A stretch of DNA of 56,543 bases, from positions 1 to 56,543 of the forward strand of contig NZ_JAUFPN010000313.1 of NCBI RefSeq assembly GCF_030409335.1. The letters run 5' to 3'. The stretch comes from Paeniroseomonas aquatica (lineage in GTDB: Bacteria; Pseudomonadota; Alphaproteobacteria; Acetobacterales; Acetobacteraceae). The notes under the pieces were generated by a model. The model did not search any database. It had not been told where the DNA came from and saw nothing but the letters and a program-made list of their open reading frames with translations. Shown piece by piece: positions 15,553 through 24,593 of this stretch. The number at the start of each line of letters is the position of its first letter. The stretch's first letter is position 1. The translations under genes and the position numbers were made by a program.

Positions 15553-16935
15553 ATGAGCAGGCTTGACGACGTCCTCGCGCGGATCGACGGCGATCTGGAG
15601 CCTGCGCTGGAACGGCTATTCGCCCTGCTGCGCATCCGCTCCATCTCCACCGACCCGGCCTATGCCGGGGAGTGCCGGGCCTGCGCCGCCTGGCATGCGG
15701 CGGATCTGGCCGGCATCGGCTTCGACGCCACGCTGCGCGACACGCCCGGCCACCCGATGGTGGTCGCCCACGACCGGACCGCCAGCGGACCCTCCGCGCT
15801 GTTCTACGGCCATTACGACGTGCAGCCGGTGGATCCGCTGGAGCTCTGGGACCACGATCCCTTCGAGCCGCAAATCGCCACGCGGGCCGACGGCACGCGG
15901 GTCATCAAGGGCCGCGGCGCGTCCGACGACAAGGGCCAGGTGATGGTCTTCATCGAGGCCTGCCGCGCCTGGAAGGCCGTCACCGGCAGCCTCCCCATCC
16001 CCGTCACCATCCTGCTGGAGGGCGAGGAGGAATCCGGCGGCGTCAACCTGCCGTCCTTCCTGGAGCGGAACAAGTCGGAGCTGCAGGCCGACATAGGCCT
16101 GATCTGCGATACCAACATGTGGGATGCGCGCACACCGGCCATCCAGACCATGCTGCGCGGCCTCTGCGGCGAGGAGGTCTTCATCCATGCCGCCGACCGC
16201 GACCTGCATTCCGGCTTCTACGGCTCGGCCGCGGCCAATCCGAACCGGGTCCTGGCCCGCATCCTGGCCGAGCTGCATGATTCCGCCGGCCGCGTGACGC
16301 TGCATGGCTTCTACGACGGCGTGCCGGAACTGCCGCCGTCGCTGAAGGCGCAATGGGATTCGCTCGGCTTCGACCCGCGGGCCTTCCTCGGCGAGGTCGG
16401 CCTCTCCGTGCCGGCCGGTGAGGCGGGACGCAGCGCGCTCGAGATGGTCTGGTCACGTCCGACCGCCGAGATCAACGGCATGGGCGGCGGCTACCAGGGC
16501 GAAGGCTTCAAGACCGTCATTCCCGCGACCGCCTCGGCCAAGGTCTCCTTCCGCCTGGTCTTCGACCAGGACCCGCATGCCGTCCGCCGCGCGTTCCGCG
16601 CGCATGTGCAGGCCCGCCTGCCGGCCGACTGCCGGGCCGAGTTCCGGGAGCACGGCTCGGGCACCGCCATCCGCTTCCCGGTGGATGATCCCGCCTTTGG
16701 CAAGGCACGGCAGGCGCTCAGCGACGAATGGGGCAAGCCCGCGGTCTTCATCGGCGGCGGCGGGTCGATCCCGGTGACCGCGGAATTGAAGAAGGCGCTC
16801 GGGATGGATGTGATCCTCGCCGGCTTCGCGCTGGAGGACGACCGCATCCACAGCCCGAACGAGAAATACGACGTGACCAGCTTCCATAAGGGGATGCGCT
16901 CCTGGGCGCGCATCCTGGACGCGTTGGCGCGGTAG
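15553..16935 (+). CDS. M20 family metallopeptidase / dipeptidase
   Basis: 460 aa from ATG 15553; an upstream frame extension to 15379 has no domain. Metal ligands of M20 enzymes are in place: FYGHYDVQP (His), GRGASDDKGQ (bridging Asp), LEGEEESGG (Glu general base and ligand), DTNMWD (Asp) and a late His in DDRIHSPNEKYD. The dimerisation domain is inserted at about residues 185-350. The sequence resembles the CNDP-type dipeptidases of the family. The AbgT-type transporter gene follows 46 bp downstream, so it probably hydrolyses what that transporter imports, such as p-aminobenzoyl-glutamate or small dipeptides. No signal peptide; cytoplasmic. Confidence 0.88.
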   Translation: MSRLDDVLARIDGDLEPALERLFALLRIRSISTDPAYAGECRACAAWHAADLAGIGFDATLRDTPGHPMVVAHDRTASGPSALFYGHYDVQPVDPLELWDHDPFEPQIATRADGTRVIKGRGASDDKGQVMVFIEACRAWKAVTGSLPIPVTILLEGEEESGGVNLPSFLERNKSELQADIGLICDTNMWDARTPAIQTMLRGLCGEEVFIHAADRDLHSGFYGSAAANPNRVLARILAELHDSAGRVTLHGFYDGVPELPPSLKAQWDSLGFDPRAFLGEVGLSVPAGEAGRSALEMVWSRPTAEINGMGGGYQGEGFKTVIPATASAKVSFRLVFDQDPHAVRRAFRAHVQARLPADCRAEFREHGSGTAIRFPVDDPAFGKARQALSDEWGKPAVFIGGGGSIPVTAELKKALGMDVILAGFALEDDRIHSPNEKYDVTSFHKGMRSWARILDALAR

Positions 16936-16981
16936 CCTGGTCGGTTCGGCCGCCAGTCGTGGCCGCGTGGAGGCAGCAGCA

Positions 16982-18532
16982 ATGGATACGGGGCAGGCCG
17001 TCGTGCCGGATGGAACGCCGGCGACGTTGATGCAACGGATACTGGACGCGATCGAACGGGTAGGCAACCGCGTGCCCCATCCGGTGATGATCTTCGTCTA
17101 CCTGATCCTCGCGGTGGTCGTCCTCTCGCACCTCCTCTACGCCTTCCGGCTGGGCGTCACCTACCAGGTGATCGACCCGGTGACGGACGAGCTGCAGACG
17201 CTGACCGCATTGGCGAACAGCCTGCTGACGATGGACGGCATCCGCTTCATGTTCACCGGCGTCGTCCAGAACCTGATGTCCTTCAACGCGGTCGGCGTCA
17301 TCATCGTCGCCATGCTGGGCGTCGGCATCGCGGAGGAATCCGGGCTGGTGCGGGCGCTGATCAAGAAGCTGGTCGCCGCGGCGCCGGCCGGCGCGCTGAC
17401 CTATATCCTGGCCTTCGTCGGCATCGTCTCCTCGATCGCGGCGGATGCCGGCTACCTCGTGCTGATCCCGCTGGCCGCCGCCGCCTATGTCAGCATCGGC
17501 CGGCATCCCCTGGCCGGGCTGGCGCTGGGCTTCGCCTCGGTCGCCTCGGCCTTCCTCGTCAATGTCATGATCGTGCCGACCGATGCGATCCTGACCGAGA
17601 TCACCAATGACGCCATCCATCTGCTGGATCCCAACCGGTCCATCGACCTTGCCGCGAACCTCTGGTTCTCCATCGGGTCGGTCGCCCTGCTGGTGCTGCT
17701 GATCGGCCTGGTGAACGACCGCGTGGTGGAACCGCGGCTCGGCGTCTATGCGGGCGAGCGGCCGGACGCGACCGAGGGCGTGCTGAGCCCGGCGGAATCG
17801 CGGGGCCTGCGCTTCGCGCTCTATGCCATGCTGGCGGTGCTGGGCTTCATCGCGCTGCTGACCCTGCCGCCCGGCGCGCCGCTGCGCCATCCGGAGACGG
17901 GGGCCATCATCGGGGCCTCGCCCTTCATGGGCAGCCTGATCGTCTCCATCGCGCTGATCTTCGGTGTCTCCGGCGCCGCCTTCGGCATCGGCTCGGGCAA
18001 GCTGCAGGGCGCCAACGGCATCATCGGCGCGATGCAAAAGGCGATCGGCAGCCTGGCGGGGCTCATCCTGCTGCTCTTCGTCATCGCGCAGTTCCTCGCC
18101 TTCTTCAACTACAGCAACATGGCGACCCTGGCCGCCGTCGGCCTCGCCGGCGTGCTGAAGGATGCCAATCTGGGGGCGCTCTGGCTGCTGATCGGCTTCA
18201 TCCTGGTGACCCTCGTCATCGACCTGATCATCACCGGTGCCGTCGCCAAATGGGCGCTCTTCGCCCCCATCTTCATCCCGCTGCTGATGAAGCTGAACGT
18301 CGATCCCGAAGTGGTGCTGGCGGCCTACCGCGTCGGCGACAGCCCGATGAATTCCATCACGCCGCTGAACGCCTATTTCGCGCTGATCGTCACCTTCGCG
18401 CAACGCTACCAGAAGGAGGCCGGGGTCGGCACGGTGATCGCGCTGATGCTGCCGCATGTGGCGGTCATGTGCGTCGCCTGGACGCTGTTCTTCGTCGTCT
18501 GGTTCGTCGCCGGCCTGCCCTGGGGCCTTTGA
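16982..18532 (+). CDS. AbgT family transporter
   Basis: 516 aa from ATG 16982, which has GGAGG at 16969-16973; the GTG at 16967 is too close to that site. About 12 hydrophobic segments. AbgT-type features include RVGNRVPHPVMIFVYLILAV near the N-terminus, the first hairpin region VSSIAADAGYLVLIPLAA and the late motif YRVGDSPMNSITPLNAYF. Members import p-aminobenzoyl-glutamate or export sulfonamides using the proton gradient. The adjacent M20 peptidase favours import of a glutamate conjugate for hydrolysis. Confidence 0.9.
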   Translation: MDTGQAVVPDGTPATLMQRILDAIERVGNRVPHPVMIFVYLILAVVVLSHLLYAFRLGVTYQVIDPVTDELQTLTALANSLLTMDGIRFMFTGVVQNLMSFNAVGVIIVAMLGVGIAEESGLVRALIKKLVAAAPAGALTYILAFVGIVSSIAADAGYLVLIPLAAAAYVSIGRHPLAGLALGFASVASAFLVNVMIVPTDAILTEITNDAIHLLDPNRSIDLAANLWFSIGSVALLVLLIGLVNDRVVEPRLGVYAGERPDATEGVLSPAESRGLRFALYAMLAVLGFIALLTLPPGAPLRHPETGAIIGASPFMGSLIVSIALIFGVSGAAFGIGSGKLQGANGIIGAMQKAIGSLAGLILLLFVIAQFLAFFNYSNMATLAAVGLAGVLKDANLGALWLLIGFILVTLVIDLIITGAVAKWALFAPIFIPLLMKLNVDPEVVLAAYRVGDSPMNSITPLNAYFALIVTFAQRYQKEAGVGTVIALMLPHVAVMCVAWTLFFVVWFVAGLPWGL

Positions 18533-18625
18533 GGATGTGCTGCATCACCGCAGGCGCCCGTGCCGGCTCGGGCGCGCGGGTCCGACCTGTCCCGGCACCA
18601 GCGCGGCCACACCGGGGGAGACTGC

Positions 18626-19099
18626 ATGACCATGCGCAACCGCCTGGCCGCCCTGGCCGCTGTCTGCACCCTTCTCCTGCCCGGCGCCCGCCCGGTCCGC
18701 GGGCAGCCGCGCCCGTCGTCACGGCCGGACCCGAACCCGGACGCCTCGATCGAGATCCAGCAGGTCCGCATCGGCATCCTGGCGGTCGGGGCCGCCGTCG
18801 GCGGCGGCCGGCTGCGCTTCCGCGGCGAGGAACTGTCCTTCTCCGTCCGCGGGCTGGAGTTCGGCAGCCTCGGCGTCGCCACCCTTGCCGCGAGCGGGGA
18901 GGTCTTCAACCTGCGCCGGTTAGAGGACTTCCCGGGCCGCTACCAGGAACGCATCGCGCCACGCCCGCCGGGCGGCGGGAACGGCCCGGAAACCCGCTTC
19001 CTGCGCAACGAGACCGGGGTCGAGCTGCGGCTGCGCGCCGACCGCGCCGGCGGCCAACTGCGCTTCGCCCAGGGCAGCGTCACCATCGAGCTGCGCTGA
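18626..19099 (+). CDS. Exported protein of unknown function (paralogue of 28049-28537)
   Basis: 157 aa. ATG 18626 follows GGGGGAG at 18614-18620; earlier in-frame starts lack this. Signal peptide LAALAAVCTLLLPGARPVRG (~residues 7-27). The mature part is beta-rich: RFRGEELSFSVRGLEFGSLG, then GEVFNLRRLEDFPGRYQERI, then LRNETGVELRLRADRAG. The same three-block plan is found in the gene at 28049-28537. I cannot name the family. It sits between AbgT and MarC on the same strand. Confidence 0.7.
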   Translation: MTMRNRLAALAAVCTLLLPGARPVRGQPRPSSRPDPNPDASIEIQQVRIGILAVGAAVGGGRLRFRGEELSFSVRGLEFGSLGVATLAASGEVFNLRRLEDFPGRYQERIAPRPPGGGNGPETRFLRNETGVELRLRADRAGGQLRFAQGSVTIELR

Positions 19100-19136
19100 G
19101 TCCTGCCGAGCGCGCGACGCCCGGCCAGGCCCGGCG

Positions 19137-19826
19137 ATGATCGACGGCTTCCTCGTCGCCAGGCTGCTCTCGGACTGGCTGTTCGGCTATTCCGCCCTGA
19201 TCAGCATCATCAACCCGCTGGGCGGCGCGCTGGTCTTCCACGGCATGACCCAGTGGCTGACGACGCAGCAGCGGGCGCGCCTGGCGCGCGCCATCGCCTT
19301 GAACAGCTTCGCCGTGCTGGTCGTGGCGCTCTTCCTCGGCTCCCGCGTGCTCGGCTTCTTCGGCGTGTCGCTCGAGGCCCTGCGCATCGCCGGCGGCCTC
19401 GCCGTCGCCGTCTCCGGCTGGCGCATGCTGGACGAGGAGCCGGAGGGGCGCCGCCGGGAGGACCGGGCGCCGGCCGCGCTCGACACCGCGCCGGTGGAGC
19501 GCATGGCCTTCTTCCCGCTCACCTTGCCGCTGACCACCGGGCCCGGCTCCATCGCCGCCTCCGTCGCCCTGGGCGCGGAAAGGGGCGCGGCCGGCCTCAG
19601 CGACCTGCTGGTCAGCGCCGTCGCCGCCGTGCTCGTCGCCGCCGCGGTCGCCGCTTCGGTCTGGCTCGCCTACGCCTATGCCGCGGCGCTGGTGCGGCGG
19701 CTCGGGCCGCAGGGCACGCTGGTCGCCTCCAAGCTCGCCGCCTTCCTGCTGCTGTGCATCGGGGCCGAGATCATGCTGACCGGCATGGCCGGGGTGCTCC
19801 GATCGGTGCCGGAACTCCGCGGCTGA
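19137..19826 (+). CDS. MarC family (UPF0056) integral membrane protein
   Basis: 229 aa with six predicted membrane helices. Family hallmarks: ISIINPLGGALVFHGMT (residues ~21-37), then FFGVSLEALRIAGGLAVAVS, and FFPLTLPLTTGPGSIAASVA in the middle. MarC proteins lie in the inner membrane; their transport activity is still undefined and the old link to multiple antibiotic resistance was not confirmed. The SLC13-type permease follows 43 bp downstream. Confidence 0.88.
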   Translation: MIDGFLVARLLSDWLFGYSALISIINPLGGALVFHGMTQWLTTQQRARLARAIALNSFAVLVVALFLGSRVLGFFGVSLEALRIAGGLAVAVSGWRMLDEEPEGRRREDRAPAALDTAPVERMAFFPLTLPLTTGPGSIAASVALGAERGAAGLSDLLVSAVAAVLVAAAVAASVWLAYAYAAALVRRLGPQGTLVASKLAAFLLLCIGAEIMLTGMAGVLRSVPELRG

Positions 19827-19869
19827 TGGCCGCGGCCCGCTATCCTCGATCCGGCCGGAGGGCCCCGCG

Positions 19870-21702
19870 ATGACCACCGATCTGCTCCTCGTGCTGCTGC
19901 TGCTCGCCGCGGCCATCGCGATGTTCGTCATCAACCGGCCACGCATGGATGCGGTCGCGCTGATCATGATCGTGCTGCTGCCCTTCACCGGCGCGGTGAC
20001 GGTGCAGGAGGCGCTGGCCGGCTTCAGCGACCCGAACATCGTGCTGATCGCGGCACTCTTCGTCATCGGGGAGGGGCTGGTGCGGACCGGCGTCGCCCGG
20101 CGGGTCGGCGACTGGCTGGGCGAGACGGCGGGCAGCAGCGAGACGCGGCTGCTGGTCCTGCTCATGCTGGTCGCCGCCGGCCTGGGCGCGGTGATGAGCA
20201 GCACCGCCGTGGTGGCGATCTTCATCCCGATCGTGCTGCGGCTCTGCCAGCGGACCGGGGCCTCGCCCCGCATGCTGATGATGCCGCTCTCGGTCGCGGC
20301 GCTGCTCAGCGGCATGCTGACCCTGGTCGCCACCGCGCCCAACCTGGTGGTAAATGCCGAATTGCAGCGCCAGGGGATCGAGGGCTTCGGCTTCTTCGCC
20401 GTCACCCCGTTCGGCCTGCCGCTGCTGCTGGCCGGGGTCGGCTACATGCTGTTCGCGCGCCGCCTGCTGGCCGGGGGGGCGGCCCCCGCGCCCCCGGCCC
20501 GCCGCGCGCGCCTGGCCGACTGGGTCGAGCTCTATGCCCTGCCGGACCGCGAGTACCGCCTCCTGGTACCCGAGGATTCAGCGCTGGCCGGCCGGACGCT
20601 GGACACCCTGTCGCTCCGGGCGGAGGGCATGAACATCCTCGCCGTGGAGCGGCGGCGGCGCTTCGGCCACGACCTGCTGCACCCCTCGGCCACCCTGGCG
20701 TTGCAGGGCGGCGACGTCCTGCTGGCCGATGTGCAGGAAACCCGGGTGGAACACGCCGAACTCTTTGCCCGGCACGGCCTGCAGCCCCTGCCCCTGGGCG
20801 ACGAGACCCGCTACTTCGCCAGCCGGGCGCAGGAGGTCGGCATGGTGGAGGCGCTGGTGCCGGCGGAGTCGAGCCTGGTCGGCCAGACGCTGCTGCAGGC
20901 CCGGCTGCGCTCCGAGGATGGGCTCACCGCCGTCGGGCTCAGGCGGGGTCGCGCCATCGTCGGCCCGGATCTGCTGCGGCAGAAATTGCAGGTTGGCGAC
21001 ACGCTGCTGCTGTTCGGATTCTGGTCGGATATCGCCGAGCTGCGGGGCAGCAACGGCGACCTCGTGCTGCTGAACCTGCCGGCGGAATTCGACGAGGTGC
21101 TGCCGGCACCGAGCCGGGCGCTGGCGGCGGTGGCGGCGCTGCTGGTCACCGTGGGGCTGATGGTGGGCGGCGTGCTGCCCAATGCCCATGCCGCGCTGAT
21201 CGGCTGCCTGCTGATGGGCCTGGCCGGCTGCGTCGACCTGGCCAGCGCCTATCGCGCCATCAGCTGGAAGAGCCTGGTGCTGATCGTCGGCATGCTGCCC
21301 TTCTCGGTGGCGCTGCAGCGGACCGGCGGCGTCGACCTCGCGGCGGAGGGCGTGCTGGCGGTGGCGGGCAATGCCGCGCCGCACCTTTTGCTCGGCATCA
21401 TCTTCGTCGTCACCGCCGGGCTCGGGATGTTCATCTCGAACACGGCGACGGCGGTGCTGATGGCACCCGTCGCGCTGGCGGTCGCCACGGATATCGGCGC
21501 CTCCCCCTATCCCTTCGCCATGATCGTCGCCCTCGCCGCCTCCTCCGCCTTCATGACGCCGGTCTCCTCGCCGGTGAACACGCTGGTGGTGGCGCCCGGC
21601 GGCTATGGCTTCGGCGACTTCGTCAAGCTGGGCGTGCCCTTCACCCTGGTGGTGATGGCGATCAGCCTGCTGCTCGTGCCCTGGCTGCTGCCGCTGCGCT
21701 GA
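19870..21702 (+). CDS. SLC13-type permease with two TrkA-C (RCK_C) domains
   Basis: 610 aa, ATG 19870 with GGAGGG just upstream. N-terminal membrane domain (residues ~1-215) with the motif GFSDPNIVLIAALFVIGEGL and VMSSTAVVAIFIPIVL. Two cytoplasmic RCK_C modules follow at about 215-395 (EDSALAGRTLDTLSL and AESSLVGQTLLQARL). The second membrane half (~405-610) contains FISNTATAVLMAPVALAVAT and SSAFMTPVSSPVNTLVV, the paired hairpin signature. Members import di- and tricarboxylates or sulfate with Na+. The RCK_C domains suggest regulation by a small ligand. Substrate unknown. Confidence 0.9.
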   Translation: MTTDLLLVLLLLAAAIAMFVINRPRMDAVALIMIVLLPFTGAVTVQEALAGFSDPNIVLIAALFVIGEGLVRTGVARRVGDWLGETAGSSETRLLVLLMLVAAGLGAVMSSTAVVAIFIPIVLRLCQRTGASPRMLMMPLSVAALLSGMLTLVATAPNLVVNAELQRQGIEGFGFFAVTPFGLPLLLAGVGYMLFARRLLAGGAAPAPPARRARLADWVELYALPDREYRLLVPEDSALAGRTLDTLSLRAEGMNILAVERRRRFGHDLLHPSATLALQGGDVLLADVQETRVEHAELFARHGLQPLPLGDETRYFASRAQEVGMVEALVPAESSLVGQTLLQARLRSEDGLTAVGLRRGRAIVGPDLLRQKLQVGDTLLLFGFWSDIAELRGSNGDLVLLNLPAEFDEVLPAPSRALAAVAALLVTVGLMVGGVLPNAHAALIGCLLMGLAGCVDLASAYRAISWKSLVLIVGMLPFSVALQRTGGVDLAAEGVLAVAGNAAPHLLLGIIFVVTAGLGMFISNTATAVLMAPVALAVATDIGASPYPFAMIVALAASSAFMTPVSSPVNTLVVAPGGYGFGDFVKLGVPFTLVVMAISLLLVPWLLPLR

Positions 21703-21707
21703 CCGGC

Positions 21708-21723
21708 CCGGGGCAGCCCCCGG
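21708..21723. terminator. GC hairpin between convergent genes
   Basis: CCGGGG-cagc-CCCCGG lies in the 54-bp gap between the convergent SLC13 and AraC genes. There is no T-tract, so it is a tentative bidirectional terminator. Confidence 0.35.
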
Positions 21724-21756
21724 ATGGGGTCGGGCGACGCTTCATCCCCCGCCGGT

Positions 21757-22878
21757 TCACGGCCGCAGCTGCAGTTGCAGCAGGTCCGTGAGACTGGCCA
21801 CCGCGACCGCCCCGCGCGGCCGCGGCGACCGCTGCGGCGAGGCATCGCTCAAACCTGCGACGGCCGCGGAGCGCACCTCGCTCGGCGTGCAGCCGTACTC
21901 CCGGCGGAAGATCCGGCTGAATGCCGAAGCGTCGAAGAAGCCCAGATCCTCCGCGACCTCGTGGATGCCGCGCTGGTTGTCCGGATTGGCGAGCGCGCGA
22001 TGCGCTTCGCGCAGGCGCTCCGCCTGGATATAGCGGGCGACGCCGCCGATGGGCTCGAACAGCCGGTAGAGCTGCGAACGCGACATGCCGACCAGCCGGC
22101 AAATCCGCTTCGGCGTCAGCGTGGGCGAGCGCAGGTTATGCCGGATGGCCTGGCGCACCCGCTCCATCCTGGTATGGTTGAGCAGCGGCGCCGCGGCCTC
22201 CCGGATGCCCGGCGCCGGGGCGATGCAGGCCGCGACCATGGCCCGCGTCGCCGCAACCAGGCGCGGCAGCTCCGCCTCCGTCATGGTGCCGAGCTGTGCG
22301 TTGATCATCTCGAGATAGCAACCGAGCAGCAGGCCGAGGCTGCCGTCGAGCCCGACGTGCAGGCTGCGGTCGATGGTCGGGGCGATGCTGGGAAACAGGT
22401 CGCGCGGCACCACGAGGCTGACCCAGTCGAGGTCGGACCTTTCGCCGTCGAAGGCGCTGCCGAGCGACATGATGCAGGGGATACCCGGCGCCATAACGGC
22501 CGCGCCGGTTTCGTTCCACAGGCTTTGCGTGCCGCGGCGTGCCATCCGGATGACCCAATGATCGATGGCGTCACGCCGTATCTGCGCCGGCGTGCGACGA
22601 TAGCGCGCCGCCGCGGCGGACACGCTCGTCAGCGCGAAGGGGCCGAGCTTCCAGGCGGTGCAATGCGCGCGATACCCGAAGGCCGGTCCGGGCGGCGCGC
22701 CGAGGTCGAGCACGGGACCGCATTGCGCCTGCCAGGCGTCGAACTGCCGCGCCGGCGGCACCGATGCCGTCGAGAAGACATGCACCGGCCGCAGCCTCGA
22801 ATCCAGCGTGGCATGCTCGAACCCGGGCTGCGGGAGAAACCGGGCGTCATGGACGCGGGCAAGACCTGAGGTCTGCAT
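21757..22878 (-). CDS. AraC family transcriptional regulator
   Basis: 373 aa from ATG 22878, which has GGGAGGCACCAGGA upstream; the longer frame to 22959 lacks a site. The N-terminal half is an AraC-binding-like-2 sensor domain (RRDAIDHWVIRMARRGTQSL). The C-terminal AraC domain has both helix-turn-helix units: KRICRLVGMSRSQLYRLFEP and GIHEVAEDLGFFDASAFSRI followed by FRREYGCTPSEVR. It diverges from the exported 122-aa gene and the glutaminase cluster, so it may control them. A paralogue of the same design is at 44464-45600. The effector is unknown. Confidence 0.9.
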   Translation of the reverse strand: MQTSGLARVHDARFLPQPGFEHATLDSRLRPVHVFSTASVPPARQFDAWQAQCGPVLDLGAPPGPAFGYRAHCTAWKLGPFALTSVSAAAARYRRTPAQIRRDAIDHWVIRMARRGTQSLWNETGAAVMAPGIPCIMSLGSAFDGERSDLDWVSLVVPRDLFPSIAPTIDRSLHVGLDGSLGLLLGCYLEMINAQLGTMTEAELPRLVAATRAMVAACIAPAPGIREAAAPLLNHTRMERVRQAIRHNLRSPTLTPKRICRLVGMSRSQLYRLFEPIGGVARYIQAERLREAHRALANPDNQRGIHEVAEDLGFFDASAFSRIFRREYGCTPSEVRSAAVAGLSDASPQRSPRPRGAVAVASLTDLLQLQLRP

Positions 22879-23159
22879 TCCTGGTGCCTCCCATGCGGTT
22901 GCTGCCCGCGGCGGCAGACCCCCTTCGGTGGGCGCGCGCCTCAGCAGAACCCGACCCATGCACGGAAACCGTTTCGGCAGCCCACGGCAAGCAATGCGGA
23001 TCCATTTGGGACAGCAGGTTCAAACCGGGGATGCCAGGCCAATCCTTTCGCTGGCCTCGGGGGCTAGCGTCGGCACCGCACGCCATGGCGCCGGTCTTCC
23101 GCAGTCCAGCGAAGGTCCCGGGGAACCGCGTCGCGGCAGCCAGCAGGAGAAGAGATACG

Positions 23160-23528
23160 ATGTCGTTCCGTCGTTCCAGGATCGCCTCGCCGGCTCTGGC
23201 CGGCCTCGTGGTCGCGGCCTTCGCGCTGCCGGCCGCGGCGCAGTCCAGCATGGGGTCGCGCGAATTCCAGGCTGCCGAACTCAACGAGCTGGCACCCGAC
23301 CTCCGGGCCGAGGTGATGCGCCGCGCAGGCGAGGGCAATACCCCACGCGGGGTGCTCGAGGTCATGCTGCTGAACGCGATGCAGACCCGTTTCCCGGCCA
23401 GCAGGATCGTGGCGGTCGACATGGGGCGCGGCGTCGCCGTCATCCAGACACCCGAGAAGCAGCTGAAGGCGCTGACCTTCAACAAGCAGCAGGGGCTGCA
23501 GCTCGTCGGCGAGGTCACCCTCCAGTAG
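23160..23528 (+). CDS. Small exported protein of unknown function
   Basis: 122 aa from ATG 23160 with AGGAGA at 23145-23150. A clear signal peptide (LAGLVVAAFALPAAAQ, ~residues 13-28). The mature part has a helical segment (LAPDLRAEVMRRAGEGNTPR) and a beta-like end (RIVAVDMGRGVAVIQTPEK). No family recognised. It lies 29 bp ahead of the glutaminase gene and is probably in its operon, perhaps as a periplasmic accessory. Confidence 0.7.
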   Translation: MSFRRSRIASPALAGLVVAAFALPAAAQSSMGSREFQAAELNELAPDLRAEVMRRAGEGNTPRGVLEVMLLNAMQTRFPASRIVAVDMGRGVAVIQTPEKQLKALTFNKQQGLQLVGEVTLQ

Positions 23529-23557
23529 CCACCCGGAACCGGCCGGAGACAGCGCGC

Positions 23558-24565
23558 ATGCATCGCCTTCTGCACCTGGAGGAAGCGGCCGGCCCCACGG
23601 CCGTCTCCACCGGCCAGCTGCCCGGGGCGGCAGCGGTCGAGGGCCTGGTCCGCGCCGCCTGGGAACGCTATGCCCCGGTCACCGACGGCAAGGTTGCCGA
23701 CTATATCCCGGTCCTCGCCGCGGCCAGGCCGGACTGGTTCGGGCTATGCGTCGCCGCGGTGGACGGGACGCTGCATGCGGCGGGAGAGGCGGACCGCGCC
23801 TTCTCGATCCAGAGCATCTCCAAGCCCTTCGTCTTCGCCCTGGTCTGCCAGGCGCTGGGCGGCGGGCGGGCGCGGGAGTGCATCGGCGTCAATGCGACCG
23901 GCCTGCCGTTCAACTCGGTCATGGCGATCGAGCTGAACCGCGACCGCACCATGAACCCCATGGTGAATGCGGGTGCCATCGCCACCACCAGCCTGGTCCC
24001 GGGTCGGACCCATGCCGAGAAGTGGCGCTTCCTGCTGGAGGGCCTGTCCCGCTTCGCCGGGCGCGACCTGGCGATGGATGCGGCCGTCTATGCCTCGGAG
24101 GCGGCGACCAACCAGCGCAACCAGGGCATCGCGCGGCTGCTGCAGGGCTATGGCCGGATGTACTGCGACCCGGATGAGGCGACCGACCTCTATACCCGGC
24201 AATGCGCCGTCAACGTCACGGCCCGCGACCTGGCGGTGATGGGCGCCACGCTGGCCGATGGCGGCGTGAACCCGGTGACGCGGGATCGGGTGCTGGATGC
24301 CGACCGCTGCCAGCGCGTGCTGGCCGTGATGGCCACCGCCGGGCTCTACGAGCAATCCGGCGATTGGCTCTACGAGGTCGGCCTGCCCGGCAAGAGCGGT
24401 GTCGCCGGCGGCCTCGTCACCATCGCGCCGGGCAAGGGCGGCCTCGGCACCTTCTCGCCGCCATTGGACGAGGCCGGCAACAGCGTCCGTGGCCAGCTGG
24501 CGACCCGGTTCCTGTCGGAGCAGCTGGGGCTGAACCTCTTCGCCTCCGCGGCCGGTCCAGGCTGA
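23558..24565 (+). CDS. glsA: Glutaminase
   Basis: 335 aa from ATG 23558. Beta-lactamase-fold serine-dependent glutaminase. Motifs: GKVADYIPVLAAARPDWFG near residue 48, the nucleophile SISKPFVFAL (Ser-x-x-Lys, around residue 88), GLPFNSVMAIEL, MNPMVNAGAIATTSLV, the Tyr of MYCDPDEATDLYTRQC and GLPGKSGVAGG near the C-terminus. It converts L-glutamine to glutamate and ammonia in the cytosol. The frame is open well upstream, but the in-family start is here. The next genes encode an MFS transporter and an asparaginase, so the cluster appears devoted to amide amino acids. Confidence 0.93.
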   Translation: MHRLLHLEEAAGPTAVSTGQLPGAAAVEGLVRAAWERYAPVTDGKVADYIPVLAAARPDWFGLCVAAVDGTLHAAGEADRAFSIQSISKPFVFALVCQALGGGRARECIGVNATGLPFNSVMAIELNRDRTMNPMVNAGAIATTSLVPGRTHAEKWRFLLEGLSRFAGRDLAMDAAVYASEAATNQRNQGIARLLQGYGRMYCDPDEATDLYTRQCAVNVTARDLAVMGATLADGGVNPVTRDRVLDADRCQRVLAVMATAGLYEQSGDWLYEVGLPGKSGVAGGLVTIAPGKGGLGTFSPPLDEAGNSVRGQLATRFLSEQLGLNLFASAAGPG

Positions 24566-24593
24566 GCGGAACCGCAGGGAAGGAAACCCGTCC

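Noticed and set aside
18626-19099. Assignment of the exported paralogues to DUF1134/EipA
   Set aside because: Only vague resemblance around the GEV(F/Y)NL block; I could not match family motifs, so the function was left open.
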